Shown piece after piece: positions 36,585 to 46,347 of a stretch of DNA of 64,000 nucleotides. The stretch spans positions 2,423,001 through 2,487,000 of the forward strand of contig NZ_CP154260.1 of the NCBI RefSeq assembly GCF_039545795.1. The letters are read 5' to 3'. The position numbers were made by a program, and so were the translations under genes. The notes under the pieces are model-generated. The model made no database searches and had not been told where the DNA came from. It worked only from the letters and a program-made list of their open reading frames with translations. The stretch's first letter is position 1. Every line of letters begins with the position of its first letter. This DNA is from Chitinophaga niabensis (GTDB lineage Bacteria > Bacteroidota > Bacteroidia > Chitinophagales > Chitinophagaceae).

Positions 36585-39500
36585 ATGAATAAAAAGCTAC
36601 TCAGCTATCTCGCCGGGTATTCTCCCAGGCTCTTATGCCTCCTCTCCCTATCCATTTTCCTTCTTGGCGCAGATGCTAATGCCCAGGACAGAGTATTAAA
36701 AGTTTCTGGTAAAGTGACAACTGAATTGGATGGGCCGGTGATCGGGGCCAGTGTTAGGATTTCAGGTACCCGCCTTGGTACAGTAACTGACGCAGACGGA
36801 AAATACCTGATCAGTGTAGCCCCCACAGACTCACTTGAGTTCTCTTATGTGGGTTACAAAACAATCCGTTTTGCCGTACGCAACAGGGTAGACCTGAATG
36901 TAAAATTAGAAGCCACCGCAGGTGGCCTGAATGAAGTAAGCATTGTTGGTTACGGCCAGCAGAAAAAGATCAGTGTAATTGGTGCGCAGTCAACATTGGA
37001 TGTAGACGATATCAAGTTACCGGTAAGAGACATCGCCAGTACATTGGGCGGAAGGATCTCCGGTATGATCACTACTTCCAGGGGTGGTGGCCCCGGTCAG
37101 GATAACTCCGGTTTCCTGGTTAGAGGGGTAGCTACTTTTGGTACCAGCACCCGCACACCCCTGATCATTATCGATGGGGTGCCGGACAGAGCTTTGAATG
37201 ATGTAGACCCTGAAGATATTCAGACCTTCACTGTATTGAAAGATGCGGTATCCACAGCCGTATATGGTACACGTGGTGCAAACGGCGTTATCATCATCAC
37301 CACCAAAAAAGGTGTTGCTGGTAAACCAGCCGTTAAATTTGAACTGAACCAGGGGATGACCCAGCTGGTACAGGTGCCGAAACTGGTAGATGCGCCCACC
37401 TGGATGACCTTGTATAACGAAGGTTTGACCAACAGGGGCAGGGCGCCGTTGTATACAGAAGAACGTATAGAAATGCACAGGAACGGTACCGATCCTGAAT
37501 TATATCCTAACGTGAACTGGTATGATGAGATCTTCAGAAAAACAGGTGTAACGCAAAGGGCAAACGTAAACATCAGCGGTGGTTCAGACAGGGCTACTTA
37601 TTACATCTCTGCAGGTTATTACAGGGAAACCGGTATGCTGCGGGATATTCCTGCAGACCAGGACAGCTACGATACTAAATCTTATTATAAACGTTACAAC
37701 TTCACGGCTAACATTGGTGTGAATGTAACCGCCACTACCAAGGTAGACCTGGGTATGGCTGCTATCATCGATAGCAGGAATGGTGTTTGGGGCGGTGCAG
37801 ATGTGAATGCACTCAATAACCTGTTCTTACAGGTGTTGCGTGTTCCTCCGCACATCATGCCAGGCAGATATCCTAACGGCGTGTATTCCCAATACCCTGG
37901 TGGTTTCAGCAGCCCCAGCAAGATTGCATTTGACCAGGGTGCTACCAACGATTATTCCGCTACCATCCGTCCGAACTTAAGGCTGAAACAAGACCTTGAT
38001 TTCATCACAAAAGGATTGTCCTTCTCCGGTTTATTCTCTTTTGATATTTATACAGACGGAACAACGGCCACCACCCGTTCCGGGCCATCCGTATACGCAA
38101 CAGGCCGTGATGCAGACGGAGAGCTGATCTACCAGCTTACCCGCGATGCCAACGGTGCACTCACTTACTATTCCGCCCGGAGTTCCACCAGGCGTATGTA
38201 TTCAGAAGCATCCCTGAACTATGGCCGTACTTTCGGCAAACATGAGTTCGGTGGTCTGTTATTGTTTAACCAGTCTGAATACATCGATGGAAACGCCTCT
38301 ACCTTTACTTCTGCTGTGCCATTCCGCAACCGCGGTCTTACCGGAAGGCTGACGTATGGTTATGATAACCGTTACTTCCTGGAAGGAAACTTTGGTTACA
38401 CCGGTTCTGAGAACTTCAGCCCGGATAACAGGTTTGGTTTCTTCCCGTCTGCAGGTGTAGGTTATATTATTTCCAACGAGAAATTCTATGAGCCGTTAAA
38501 AGATATCATGCCTTACTTCAAACTGAGGTATAGCTATGGCTTAACAGGTAATGGCGGTTTCAGTACCCGTTTCCTCTACCTCACACAACTGGCAAAAACA
38601 ACTGCAACCGGTTACCAGTTTGGTACACCTACCGCATTGTCTCCTGCCTACAGCGGATATGCTGAATCACAGATCGCTACAGACCCTTCATGGGAAACAT
38701 CCTACCGCCACAACCTGGGTATAGAAATGAACTTCCTGAAAAATGATCTGAAGATCGTAACAGAATTGTTTAGGGAAATGCGTAAAGGCATCCTGAGAGC
38801 GGATCAGACCATCCCCGGTTTATCAGGTTTTGGAGGTGTGAACCCTACCCGCAACATTGGTATTGTGAAGAACGAAGGGATAGATATAACCATGACGTAT
38901 AAGAAAACATTTTCTAAACAACGCTGGATAAACGTTACAGGAACTTTCACCTTTAACGACAACACCAACCTGCAGGACGGTCTTCCTCCGCAACGTTATC
39001 CATGGATGGAGTGGAAAGGTAAACAGGTAGATGCTAAAACACTGTACATCGCTGAAGGACTTTTTAAAGACCAGGCTGAGATCGACAGGTCAGCTAAACA
39101 AACAGGCGATATCCGCCCCGGCGATATTAAATACAAAGACCTGAACGAAGACGGTGTGATCGATGCGAACGACATTGCACGGATAGACGTGTCCGGTACT
39201 CCTAAAATGATGTATGGTGTGAACCTTCAGTTTGGCTGGAAAGGTTTTGACATCGGCGCCTTTGTACAAGGTACCGGAAAAACCTGGTTGAGCTATGGCA
39301 TGGGAGATGGAACAACACCATTTTCTCAAGGGCCTATCAGCGCTGGTTTGATGAGTATGGCAACAGACAGGTGGACGGAAGCGAACCCTAACCCGAATGC
39401 ATTTTATCCAAGGATGAATACCAACCAGGATCCTAACTCCAATTACCTGAACAGTACCTGGTGGCTGAAACCATCCGACTTCGTGAGGTTGAAAAGTGCA

Positions 39501-39716
39501 GAGATCGGTTATACTTTAAGTGCTACACTCACCAAACGCATCGGCATCAGTAACCTGCGCGTTTTCCTGAACGGAACCAACCTGCTCACATGGTCCAAAT
39601 GGAAACACTGGGATCCTGAGCTGAACGATACCGGTACCAGTTCAACGAACTATACCCGTGGGGAATCTTATCCCAACACAAAGGCGTACAATTTTGGTGT
39701 AAGGGCTTCTTTTTAA
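36585..39716 (+). CDS. SusC/RagA-family TonB-dependent transporter, sialic acid locus
   Basis: 1043 residues. Signal peptide (about 1-34, ending 'GADANAQ'), carboxypeptidase-like regulatory domain (about 38-115, 'VSGKVTTELDGPVIGASVRI'), plug (about 120-240) with 'FLVRGVATFG', 'PLIIIDGVPD' and 'VLKDAVSTAVYGTRGANGVI', then the barrel. It would import sialylated or freed sugars released by the sialidases in the same locus. The SusD gene follows 18 bases later, and the whole chain to 47583 runs on one strand with short gaps. Confidence 0.95.
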   Translation: MNKKLLSYLAGYSPRLLCLLSLSIFLLGADANAQDRVLKVSGKVTTELDGPVIGASVRISGTRLGTVTDADGKYLISVAPTDSLEFSYVGYKTIRFAVRNRVDLNVKLEATAGGLNEVSIVGYGQQKKISVIGAQSTLDVDDIKLPVRDIASTLGGRISGMITTSRGGGPGQDNSGFLVRGVATFGTSTRTPLIIIDGVPDRALNDVDPEDIQTFTVLKDAVSTAVYGTRGANGVIIITTKKGVAGKPAVKFELNQGMTQLVQVPKLVDAPTWMTLYNEGLTNRGRAPLYTEERIEMHRNGTDPELYPNVNWYDEIFRKTGVTQRANVNISGGSDRATYYISAGYYRETGMLRDIPADQDSYDTKSYYKRYNFTANIGVNVTATTKVDLGMAAIIDSRNGVWGGADVNALNNLFLQVLRVPPHIMPGRYPNGVYSQYPGGFSSPSKIAFDQGATNDYSATIRPNLRLKQDLDFITKGLSFSGLFSFDIYTDGTTATTRSGPSVYATGRDADGELIYQLTRDANGALTYYSARSSTRRMYSEASLNYGRTFGKHEFGGLLLFNQSEYIDGNASTFTSAVPFRNRGLTGRLTYGYDNRYFLEGNFGYTGSENFSPDNRFGFFPSAGVGYIISNEKFYEPLKDIMPYFKLRYSYGLTGNGGFSTRFLYLTQLAKTTATGYQFGTPTALSPAYSGYAESQIATDPSWETSYRHNLGIEMNFLKNDLKIVTELFREMRKGILRADQTIPGLSGFGGVNPTRNIGIVKNEGIDITMTYKKTFSKQRWINVTGTFTFNDNTNLQDGLPPQRYPWMEWKGKQVDAKTLYIAEGLFKDQAEIDRSAKQTGDIRPGDIKYKDLNEDGVIDANDIARIDVSGTPKMMYGVNLQFGWKGFDIGAFVQGTGKTWLSYGMGDGTTPFSQGPISAGLMSMATDRWTEANPNPNAFYPRMNTNQDPNSNYLNSTWWLKPSDFVRLKSAEIGYTLSATLTKRIGISNLRVFLNGTNLLTWSKWKHWDPELNDTGTSSTNYTRGESYPNTKAYNFGVRASF

Positions 39717-39734
39717 TATCATAAGAATACTATC

Positions 39735-41570
39735 ATGAGATATCATATCACAAAATATACCGCATTACTCAGCATCACTTTATTACTGTCCACCGGATGT
39801 AAAAAAGGTTTCTTTGATGGTGCACCTAAAGACCTGCAGACCATTGAAATGGTATTCCAGAATAAACTGGAAGCAGAAAGCTGGCTTGCCGGCGTATACA
39901 ACCGCCTGCCGGATGTTTGGGCAGACGGAACGGTTACCGGCAGGGGATTAGGCGAGCTCTGCGATGAGCTGGAACTCAATTCTCCTTCCATCATCGCTGC
40001 GGGAACCATCAATGGTCAGAGCAGTATCAACGTGTATACTTCCTATTACCAGGCTATCCGCCTGGCCAATATTTTCATGGCCAATATTGAGAACAGCAAA
40101 ACCAATCTTTTGCTGGAACCCAATGGCGCTGAACTGATCCAGCAGTATAAAGGTGAGGCGCGTTTTCTTAGAGCTTACTATTACTGGATGCTGATCAGGT
40201 TCTACGGCCCTGTAGTATTGGTAGGAGATAAGATTGCCGGTGTGGATGACGACTTCCAGTTGCCCCGGAATACCTGGAGCGAATGTGTGGATTACATTCT
40301 CGCTGAAATGGATGCGGCTAAAGACATGGTGCCTGAGAAACACATTGTACCATCTTCCGGTGCAGATGATCTTACACAAACCGGCCGCATCACCAAACTG
40401 ATCGTGGAAGCGGTGAAGAGCCAGGTGTTATTATATGATGCCAGCCCGCTCTTTAATGGTAATCCTGATTATGCAGGATTCAAAAATACAGATGGTAAAG
40501 AACTGATGAACCTCACAGCTGATCCTCAGAAATGGGCACGCGCTGCAACAGCAGCTAAAATAGCGATCGATCATGCTGTTACAAACGGCAGGAAATTATA
40601 CGCAGTGACCAATGCAGATCCATTCCTGGCAGCAGTGAATTCTCATAGAGGTTTATTCTTAACAGGATGGGCGGATGAAGGTATCTGGTTAAGAACGGTT
40701 ACCGGTTATGCTGTATGGGAAGAACATTGTGCACCACGTGCCGTAAATGGTACCAAAACCGTAGCCGTACTTTCTATGCCACAGGAAATGGTGGATATGT
40801 ACAGAATGATCAACGGACGCCGTATTGACGAAGCCGGCAGCAATTACGTAGAAACAGGTTTTACCGCTACGGCAAAAGCCAACTTCTATGTAGCCGGTAC
40901 TTCCAATATGTATGTGAACAGGGAACCCCGCTTCTATACCAACGTTACCTTCAACGGTTCTACTATTCCTTTTGTGCCTAAAACAGGCCTTACAAGAGTT
41001 GAATACTGGCCTGATGGTAATTCCGGCAACGGTAATGGTACACAAACCATGTATCCTAAAACTGGTTACCTGGTACGCAAAAATACCAATGCCAGCAGGA
41101 ACCTTCAGTCCAATGCAGGTAACGTAGTTCGTCCTGCTATGTACATCCGCCTTGGCGAATTGTATCTCAACTATGCTGAAGCATTGAACGAATCTAATCC
41201 CACTAACCCGGATGTACTCACTTACCTGAACTTTATCCGTGTACGCGGAGGGATCCCTCCTGTAGCTGCAGGATTAGACCAGGCTACTATGCGTAAACTG
41301 ATCCAGAGGGAACGTTGCATTGAACTGGCATACGAAGGGCACCGCTTCTTTGATGTGCGCAGATGGAAGATTGTAACGGAGCCGGAAGGCCGCCAGGGTG
41401 GTGAGTTCCATGGCATGAACGTATTCACCGGTACAGGCCTTGGCGATGTGGCATTCTATGCACGTACCAGAACCAGCACCCGGGTATGGAACACCAGGTA
41501 TAACCTGCTGCCTTTACCACAGAGCGAAGTGAATAAGAACTTTAAAATGGTACAAACTTTTGGATATTAA
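39735..41570 (+). CDS. SusD/RagB-family glycan-binding lipoprotein, sialic acid locus
   Basis: 611 residues, long for the family. Lipoprotein signal 'LLSTGC' (Cys 22). SusD landmarks are 'GEARFLRAYYYWMLIRFYGPVV' near 139-160, 'MYIRLGELYLNYAEALNES' near 469-487, 'RKLIQRERCIELAYEGHRFF' and 'DVRRWK' near 515-540, and 'NLLPLPQSEVNKN' near the C-terminus. Partner of the SusC protein encoded just upstream. The sialidase start follows 3 bases after the stop, so the genes are co-transcribed. Confidence 0.93.
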   Translation: MRYHITKYTALLSITLLLSTGCKKGFFDGAPKDLQTIEMVFQNKLEAESWLAGVYNRLPDVWADGTVTGRGLGELCDELELNSPSIIAAGTINGQSSINVYTSYYQAIRLANIFMANIENSKTNLLLEPNGAELIQQYKGEARFLRAYYYWMLIRFYGPVVLVGDKIAGVDDDFQLPRNTWSECVDYILAEMDAAKDMVPEKHIVPSSGADDLTQTGRITKLIVEAVKSQVLLYDASPLFNGNPDYAGFKNTDGKELMNLTADPQKWARAATAAKIAIDHAVTNGRKLYAVTNADPFLAAVNSHRGLFLTGWADEGIWLRTVTGYAVWEEHCAPRAVNGTKTVAVLSMPQEMVDMYRMINGRRIDEAGSNYVETGFTATAKANFYVAGTSNMYVNREPRFYTNVTFNGSTIPFVPKTGLTRVEYWPDGNSGNGNGTQTMYPKTGYLVRKNTNASRNLQSNAGNVVRPAMYIRLGELYLNYAEALNESNPTNPDVLTYLNFIRVRGGIPPVAAGLDQATMRKLIQRERCIELAYEGHRFFDVRRWKIVTEPEGRQGGEFHGMNVFTGTGLGDVAFYARTRTSTRVWNTRYNLLPLPQSEVNKNFKMVQTFGY

Positions 41571-41573
41571 TAT

Positions 41574-43175
41574 ATGAGAGGAGCAAAGAGGATATTGAGC
41601 GCACTATGTTTACTGCCCGTTATGATGATGGCGCAGGAACAGAAAAAGTATAAAGTGCCGGTACTGAAAGGGAAAGAGATCAACCCTGTTATACGCATCC
41701 GTATTGATGCGGCAGGGGAGAACGAAACCCTTCAGCAGATGGAAGTCTCCATAAAAGGTGCAGCTATCCGGAACCTGAAGGTTTTCAACGCCGGAGCAGA
41801 TTCCGCTTTCCTGAAAGGTGAAAAGCCGCTTTTTGCGGAAGCGAAAGCAGGAAGTAAAGTAAGCTTAAAAGGAAACCTGGCACTCCGCCAGGGAGCCAAT
41901 TATCTCTGGGTAACGGTAACGCCTGATGTTAAAGCATTGTTGACAGATCGCTTAAACATCAATATTACAGCTGTTCAGTTAAATAACAGAACAGTAAAAG
42001 TACCCGCTGATAATTATACGAACAGATTAGGCATTGCATTAAGACAGCATAACCAGGATTCGGTACACACGTACCGGATCCCCGGGCTTGCTACAGCCAA
42101 AGACGGTAGTCTGCTGGCCGTCTACGATGTGCGCAGGGATAAAGGGGGTGATCTGCAGGGGAATATAGACATTGGTTTATCCCGCAGCCTGGATAAAGGC
42201 AAAACATGGCAGCCCATGCAGATTGTGCTGGACATGGGCACCTGGGGCAATCTGCCGCAAAAGTTCAATGGTGTTTCAGACCCCAATGTGCTGGTAGATA
42301 AAAATACCGGTAACATCTTTGTCGCCGGTTTATGGATGCACGGCGTGATCAACGAACAGGGGAAATGGGTGGAAGGATTAACCGCAGAAAGTAAAGACTG
42401 GAATCACCAGTGGAAAACCAAAGGTTCTCAGCCCGGCTTTGATGTGAAACAATCTTCCCAGTTCCTGATCACTAAAAGTACAGACAACGGAAAAACCTGG
42501 AATGAACCCGTAAACATCACCCGCATGTGCAAACAGGAAGACTGGTGGTTACTGGCTCCCGCGCCCGGGCAGGGCATTACCCTGAAAGACGGTACCCTTG
42601 TAATGCCCACACAGGGCAGGAATGCAACGGGCAAAGCTTTCTCCAATATTACCTACAGTAAAGATGGTGGTAACACCTGGAAAACAAGTAATCCCGCTAC
42701 AAAAGAATCTACTACAGAAAATATGGCGGTAGAATTGTCTGACGGCAGCATCATGCTAAACATGCGTTCCGGTGCCAACAGCAGGGATACCACCAGTACA
42801 AATGGAAGGGTAGTGGCCACCACCGTTAACCTGGGGCAGGATTGGATTATACATCCCACTTCTCACAATGCATTACCGGAACCCACCTGCATGGCCAGCA
42901 TCATCAGGCATGATTTTATACAAAATGGAAAGAAAAGGTCCGTACTGTTGTTTGCAAACCCGGATTCAAAAACAGCCCGTCAGCACATGACCATCAAAGT
43001 AAGTTACGATGATGGTAAAACATGGCCGGGCCATAAAAAGATCTTACTGGACGAAGGGAAGAGCAGAGGTTATTCCTGTCTGACCAGCATAGACAATAAT
43101 ACCATTGGTATTTTATACGAAAGCAGCCAGGCGGACCTGGTGTTCCAAACCATACAATTAGAAGAACTATTATGA
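41574..43175 (+). CDS. secreted exo-alpha-sialidase with N-terminal beta domain (GH33)
   Basis: 533 residues. Signal peptide to about 21 ('LPVMMMAQ'), an N-terminal beta domain (about 25-150) of the type fused to Bacteroides sialidases, then the GH33 propeller. The FRIP motif 'TYRIPGL' holds the catalytic Arg 168. Asp-boxes are visible as 'SLDKGKTW', 'STDNGKTW', 'SKDGGNTW' and 'SYDDGKTW'. 'YDVRRDKGGDLQGNIDIGLS' holds the region of the second Arg and catalytic Asp, and 'LPEPTCMASI' the expected Glu. It removes terminal sialic acid from glycans in the periplasm or at the surface. The last 4 bases overlap the lyase start (ATGA). Confidence 0.9.
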   Translation: MRGAKRILSALCLLPVMMMAQEQKKYKVPVLKGKEINPVIRIRIDAAGENETLQQMEVSIKGAAIRNLKVFNAGADSAFLKGEKPLFAEAKAGSKVSLKGNLALRQGANYLWVTVTPDVKALLTDRLNINITAVQLNNRTVKVPADNYTNRLGIALRQHNQDSVHTYRIPGLATAKDGSLLAVYDVRRDKGGDLQGNIDIGLSRSLDKGKTWQPMQIVLDMGTWGNLPQKFNGVSDPNVLVDKNTGNIFVAGLWMHGVINEQGKWVEGLTAESKDWNHQWKTKGSQPGFDVKQSSQFLITKSTDNGKTWNEPVNITRMCKQEDWWLLAPAPGQGITLKDGTLVMPTQGRNATGKAFSNITYSKDGGNTWKTSNPATKESTTENMAVELSDGSIMLNMRSGANSRDTTSTNGRVVATTVNLGQDWIIHPTSHNALPEPTCMASIIRHDFIQNGKKRSVLLFANPDSKTARQHMTIKVSYDDGKTWPGHKKILLDEGKSRGYSCLTSIDNNTIGILYESSQADLVFQTIQLEELL

Positions 43176-44098
43176 ACAAAATTACCGGATTAATAGCTGC
43201 AACCTTTGCAGCTTATCATGAAGATGGTGCAGTAAACCTGGAGATCATTCCTGCTATTGTTGAAAAAATGATCGCTGACGGTTTATCTGGCGTATTTATT
43301 TGCGGTACCAACGGAGAAGGCCCTAATCTCACGATCGAAGAAAGAATGGCCATTGCAGAGGCTTATGTAAAGGCAGCCAGCAAACGCATCCTGGTACTGG
43401 TGCATGTGGGCCACAGTTCTATTGCAGAATGCCGTAAGCTGGCAGCACATGCAGAAAAGATTGGCGCAGATGCTATTTCCTCTGTGGCCGCATTCTATTT
43501 CAAACCCGGTTCCGTAAGCAACCTGGTGAAAAGTATGGCACAGATCGCATCCGCAGCACCTAACACGCCGTTCTATTATTACAACATTCCTGCGCTGACG
43601 GGTGTGGCCATGGATATGATTGAATTCTTAAAGCAGGCGGAGAAACAGATCCCCACGCTTGCAGGGATCAAATACACATCCGCTACTTTACACGAATACC
43701 ATGCTTGTGTAAATTATAAAAATGGTAAGTTCGATATCTTATTCGGTTACGATGAAATGTTGTTGCCTGCACTGGCAGTAGGTGCCAAAGGAGCTATCGG
43801 CAGTACCTACACTTTTGCGGCGCCATTGTACCTGAAGGTGATGAAGCTGTATGAAGAAGGCATGAGTGAAGCAGCTGCAGCTACACAATTGGTTGCCGTG
43901 AACATGGTACGTTGCCTGGTGAAATATCCGCCCATCCCTGCACAAAGGGCTATTATGAAAATGGAAGGATTTGAATTAGGTACCTGCCGTTTACCACTGG
44001 AACCATTGAACGAAAAGGAAACAGCAGATTTTAAAGCATCGCTGGAAGAAATAGACTTTTTCAATATCGTGAAAGAGAGTCGTCAGCTTATAGATTGA
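43172..44098 (+). CDS. nanA: N-acetylneuraminate lyase
   Basis: 308 residues. Class I aldolase of the NAL branch: 'GTNGEG' (45-50) binds the keto-acid carboxylate, Tyr 137 in 'YYYNIPALTGV' and the Schiff-base Lys 167 in 'LAGIKYTS' are in place, and the length is normal for the family. It would split sialic acid into N-acetylmannosamine and pyruvate in the cytoplasm. Its position between a sialidase and a NanM-like mutarotase supports this better than a dihydrodipicolinate synthase role. The start overlaps the sialidase stop by 4 bases. No N-acetylmannosamine epimerase or kinase gene is in the window. Confidence 0.88.
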   Translation: MNKITGLIAATFAAYHEDGAVNLEIIPAIVEKMIADGLSGVFICGTNGEGPNLTIEERMAIAEAYVKAASKRILVLVHVGHSSIAECRKLAAHAEKIGADAISSVAAFYFKPGSVSNLVKSMAQIASAAPNTPFYYYNIPALTGVAMDMIEFLKQAEKQIPTLAGIKYTSATLHEYHACVNYKNGKFDILFGYDEMLLPALAVGAKGAIGSTYTFAAPLYLKVMKLYEEGMSEAAAATQLVAVNMVRCLVKYPPIPAQRAIMKMEGFELGTCRLPLEPLNEKETADFKASLEEIDFFNIVKESRQLID

Positions 44099-44100
44099 TC

Positions 44101-45081
44101 ATGGCTATTGAAACGTTAGAAGAGAATTATCTGATCTGGCAGGATAGCCTGCCTTCCATTCCTGATCCCATTGGTTTTGCCGGTTCTTTTGCCGGTGTTT
44201 CCAATGGTACTTTGCTGGTGGCAGGCGGTGCTAACTTCCCTGATGGCGGCACGCCCTGGACAGGTTCTAAAAAAGTTTGGCACCAGCAGATCTTTGCGCT
44301 GGAAAAACCGGGCGGCGAATGGAAAGCAGCAGGTATACTACCGTATGCATTGGGCTACGGCGCTACGGTTAGCTGGAAGGATGCATGCATCCTCATCGGC
44401 GGCAGCAATGAACAGGGGCATCATGCGGAAGTATGGATGCTGAAATATATAGATGGAAGGATAGCCTGCACGGCCTTACCTTCACTGCCAAAACCCATCG
44501 CTAACACCTCGGGTGTGCTGATAGGCGATGTGATCTATGTGGCAGGAGGTACGGAAACACCGGATGCTTTGCAGACGGAAAAGAACTGCTGGGCGCTGGA
44601 CCTTGCGGCGGAAGATAAAACATGGAAGGTATTACCACCGTGGCCAGGCCCTTCCCGTATGCTCGCGGTAACGGGTACACTGAATGGAAATTTATATCTT
44701 TTCAGTGGTGCCGAACTGGAGAATGGCGTACGCAATTACCTGAGGGATGCGTATGAATATTCCCCGGAACATGGTTGGAAGAAACTGGCTAACCTTCCGA
44801 ATGCAACAGTAGCAGCACCTTCACCGGCATTTGGCCTGATGATCTTTGGCGGAGATACCGGAGCAGCAGCACAAAGAGATCAACATCCTGGCTTTTCCAG
44901 GCAGATATTGAATTATCATACACATACAGATACCTGGTCAGTAAGAGGGGAGTTACCGGCAGCACCGCCTGTAACAACCACATTGACGGTTTGGAACGGT
45001 AATGTAGTGATTCCGGGAGGTGAAGTAAAACCCGCCATCCGCACCACTAAAGTATTGACAGGTATTGTTAAACAGCATTGA
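44101..45081 (+). CDS. nanM: cyclically permuted mutarotase / N-acetylneuraminate epimerase-like Kelch protein
   Basis: 326 residues from the ATG at 44101; the frame extends two codons upstream through a TTG overlapping the previous stop. Kelch-type six-bladed propeller with repeated 'GxxxVAGG' strands: 'NGTLLVAGGANFPDGG', 'DACILIGGSNEQ', 'GDVIYVAGGTE', 'AFGLMIFGGDTG'. The N-terminal 'LPSIPDPIGFAGSFAGVSNG' is typical of the cyclically permuted mutarotase family that includes NanM relatives. It would convert alpha- to beta-sialic acid after sialidase release. No signal peptide is visible, so it may act in the cytoplasm, unlike the periplasmic NanM of enterobacteria. Two bases separate it from the lyase. 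Confidence 0.82.
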   Translation: MAIETLEENYLIWQDSLPSIPDPIGFAGSFAGVSNGTLLVAGGANFPDGGTPWTGSKKVWHQQIFALEKPGGEWKAAGILPYALGYGATVSWKDACILIGGSNEQGHHAEVWMLKYIDGRIACTALPSLPKPIANTSGVLIGDVIYVAGGTETPDALQTEKNCWALDLAAEDKTWKVLPPWPGPSRMLAVTGTLNGNLYLFSGAELENGVRNYLRDAYEYSPEHGWKKLANLPNATVAAPSPAFGLMIFGGDTGAAAQRDQHPGFSRQILNYHTHTDTWSVRGELPAAPPVTTTLTVWNGNVVIPGGEVKPAIRTTKVLTGIVKQH

Positions 45082-45084
45082 TAC

Positions 45085-46311
45085 ATGAAGCATTCCACGC
45101 AAAACACTTCCTTTTACTCCTGGACCATTGTAGCCATGCTCTGGATAGTGGCTTTTTTGAACTACCTGGACCGGATACTGATCACTTCCATGCGCGATCC
45201 CATTGTGGCCGATTTTGGCCTCACGGATGCGCAATTCGGATTACTGACCTCTGTATTCCTCTGGTCCTATGGTATCCTCAGTCCCTTTGGCGGTTTCTTT
45301 GCAGACAGGTACAGCAGGAAAAAAGTGATTGTGTTCAGCGTGATGGTATGGTCTGCCGTAACCTTATGGACAGGCTTTACCCATTCTTTCTATGAAATGC
45401 TGACCGCCCGTTTCCTGATGGGCGTGAGTGAAGCTTGTTATATTCCGGCAGCACTGGCTTTGATCACTGATTATCATAAAGGCCGTACACGTTCACTGGC
45501 AACAGGTTTGCACATGAGCGGCCTTTATGCAGGGTTGGCATTAGGCGGCCTGGGTGGTTACATTGCTGAGCTCTGGGGATGGCGTTCCGGCTTTCACGTA
45601 TTCGGGATTGTAGGGATTGTGTATTCCATTATACTGCTGTATGTATTGAAAGATTATAAAGCCACTCCGGAAGAAGAGAAAGAAACCGTTGCAACAGAAA
45701 GCATCAGTCTTACCGGTGCATTGAAAGAATTATTCAGCAAAGCTTCCTTCTTTATACTCCTGGTATATTTTGCTGTACTGGGCATTGTGAACTGGCTGGT
45801 ATATGGCTGGTTACCTACCTTCCTCAAAGATCATTTCCATCTTAACCTGGGAGAAGCAGGTATTTCCGCTACCGGTTACATACAGATCGGTTCCTTTATT
45901 GGTGTTGTATTAGGCGGTATCCTGGCAGACAGGTGGACGCGTAAGAACAACCGGGGCCGTTTATACGTACTGATCATTGGTTTTACCCTGGGCGCACCGT
46001 TCTTATTCCTGATGGCCTCTACTACTGTATTCAGCATTGCCATCATTGCCATGTTGTTCTTTGGTTTGGCAAGAGGTTTCAACGATGCGAACATGATGCC
46101 CATATTAAGACAGGTGGCAGATGGAAGATACATTGCCACAGGGTATGGTTTCCTGAATTTTTTAAGCACCATCATAGGTGGTTTGATGGTATATGTGGGT
46201 GGCGCGCTAAAAGATGCGCAGATAGACCTTTCTATCATATACCAGGTATCCGCTGTTGCCATGTTACTGGCTACCTGGTTGTTATTTGCGGTGAAGTTGA
46301 AGAAGAACTAG
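45085..46311 (+). CDS. MFS transporter, probable sialic acid permease
   Basis: 408 residues with about 12 membrane helices. 'FLNYLDRILITSMRDPI' at 24-40 and 'FFADRYSRKKVIV' near 71-83 are typical of the anion:cation symporter/NanT-like branch of the MFS. It starts 3 bases after the mutarotase gene and lies between sialic acid processing enzymes, so sialic acid (N-acetylneuraminate) is the likely cargo. The inner-membrane step of the locus has no other candidate here. Family assignment is firm; cargo is inferred from context. Confidence 0.85.
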   Translation: MKHSTQNTSFYSWTIVAMLWIVAFLNYLDRILITSMRDPIVADFGLTDAQFGLLTSVFLWSYGILSPFGGFFADRYSRKKVIVFSVMVWSAVTLWTGFTHSFYEMLTARFLMGVSEACYIPAALALITDYHKGRTRSLATGLHMSGLYAGLALGGLGGYIAELWGWRSGFHVFGIVGIVYSIILLYVLKDYKATPEEEKETVATESISLTGALKELFSKASFFILLVYFAVLGIVNWLVYGWLPTFLKDHFHLNLGEAGISATGYIQIGSFIGVVLGGILADRWTRKNNRGRLYVLIIGFTLGAPFLFLMASTTVFSIAIIAMLFFGLARGFNDANMMPILRQVADGRYIATGYGFLNFLSTIIGGLMVYVGGALKDAQIDLSIIYQVSAVAMLLATWLLFAVKLKKN

Positions 46312-46347
46312 TTAACCAGTTTTCTTAAACCCAAATATAAACCCGTT

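Noticed and set aside
43172..44098. Dihydrodipicolinate synthase (DapA) for lysine synthesis
   Set aside because: Neighbouring sialidase, mutarotase and permease genes, and the shared operon, support a sialic acid lyase.
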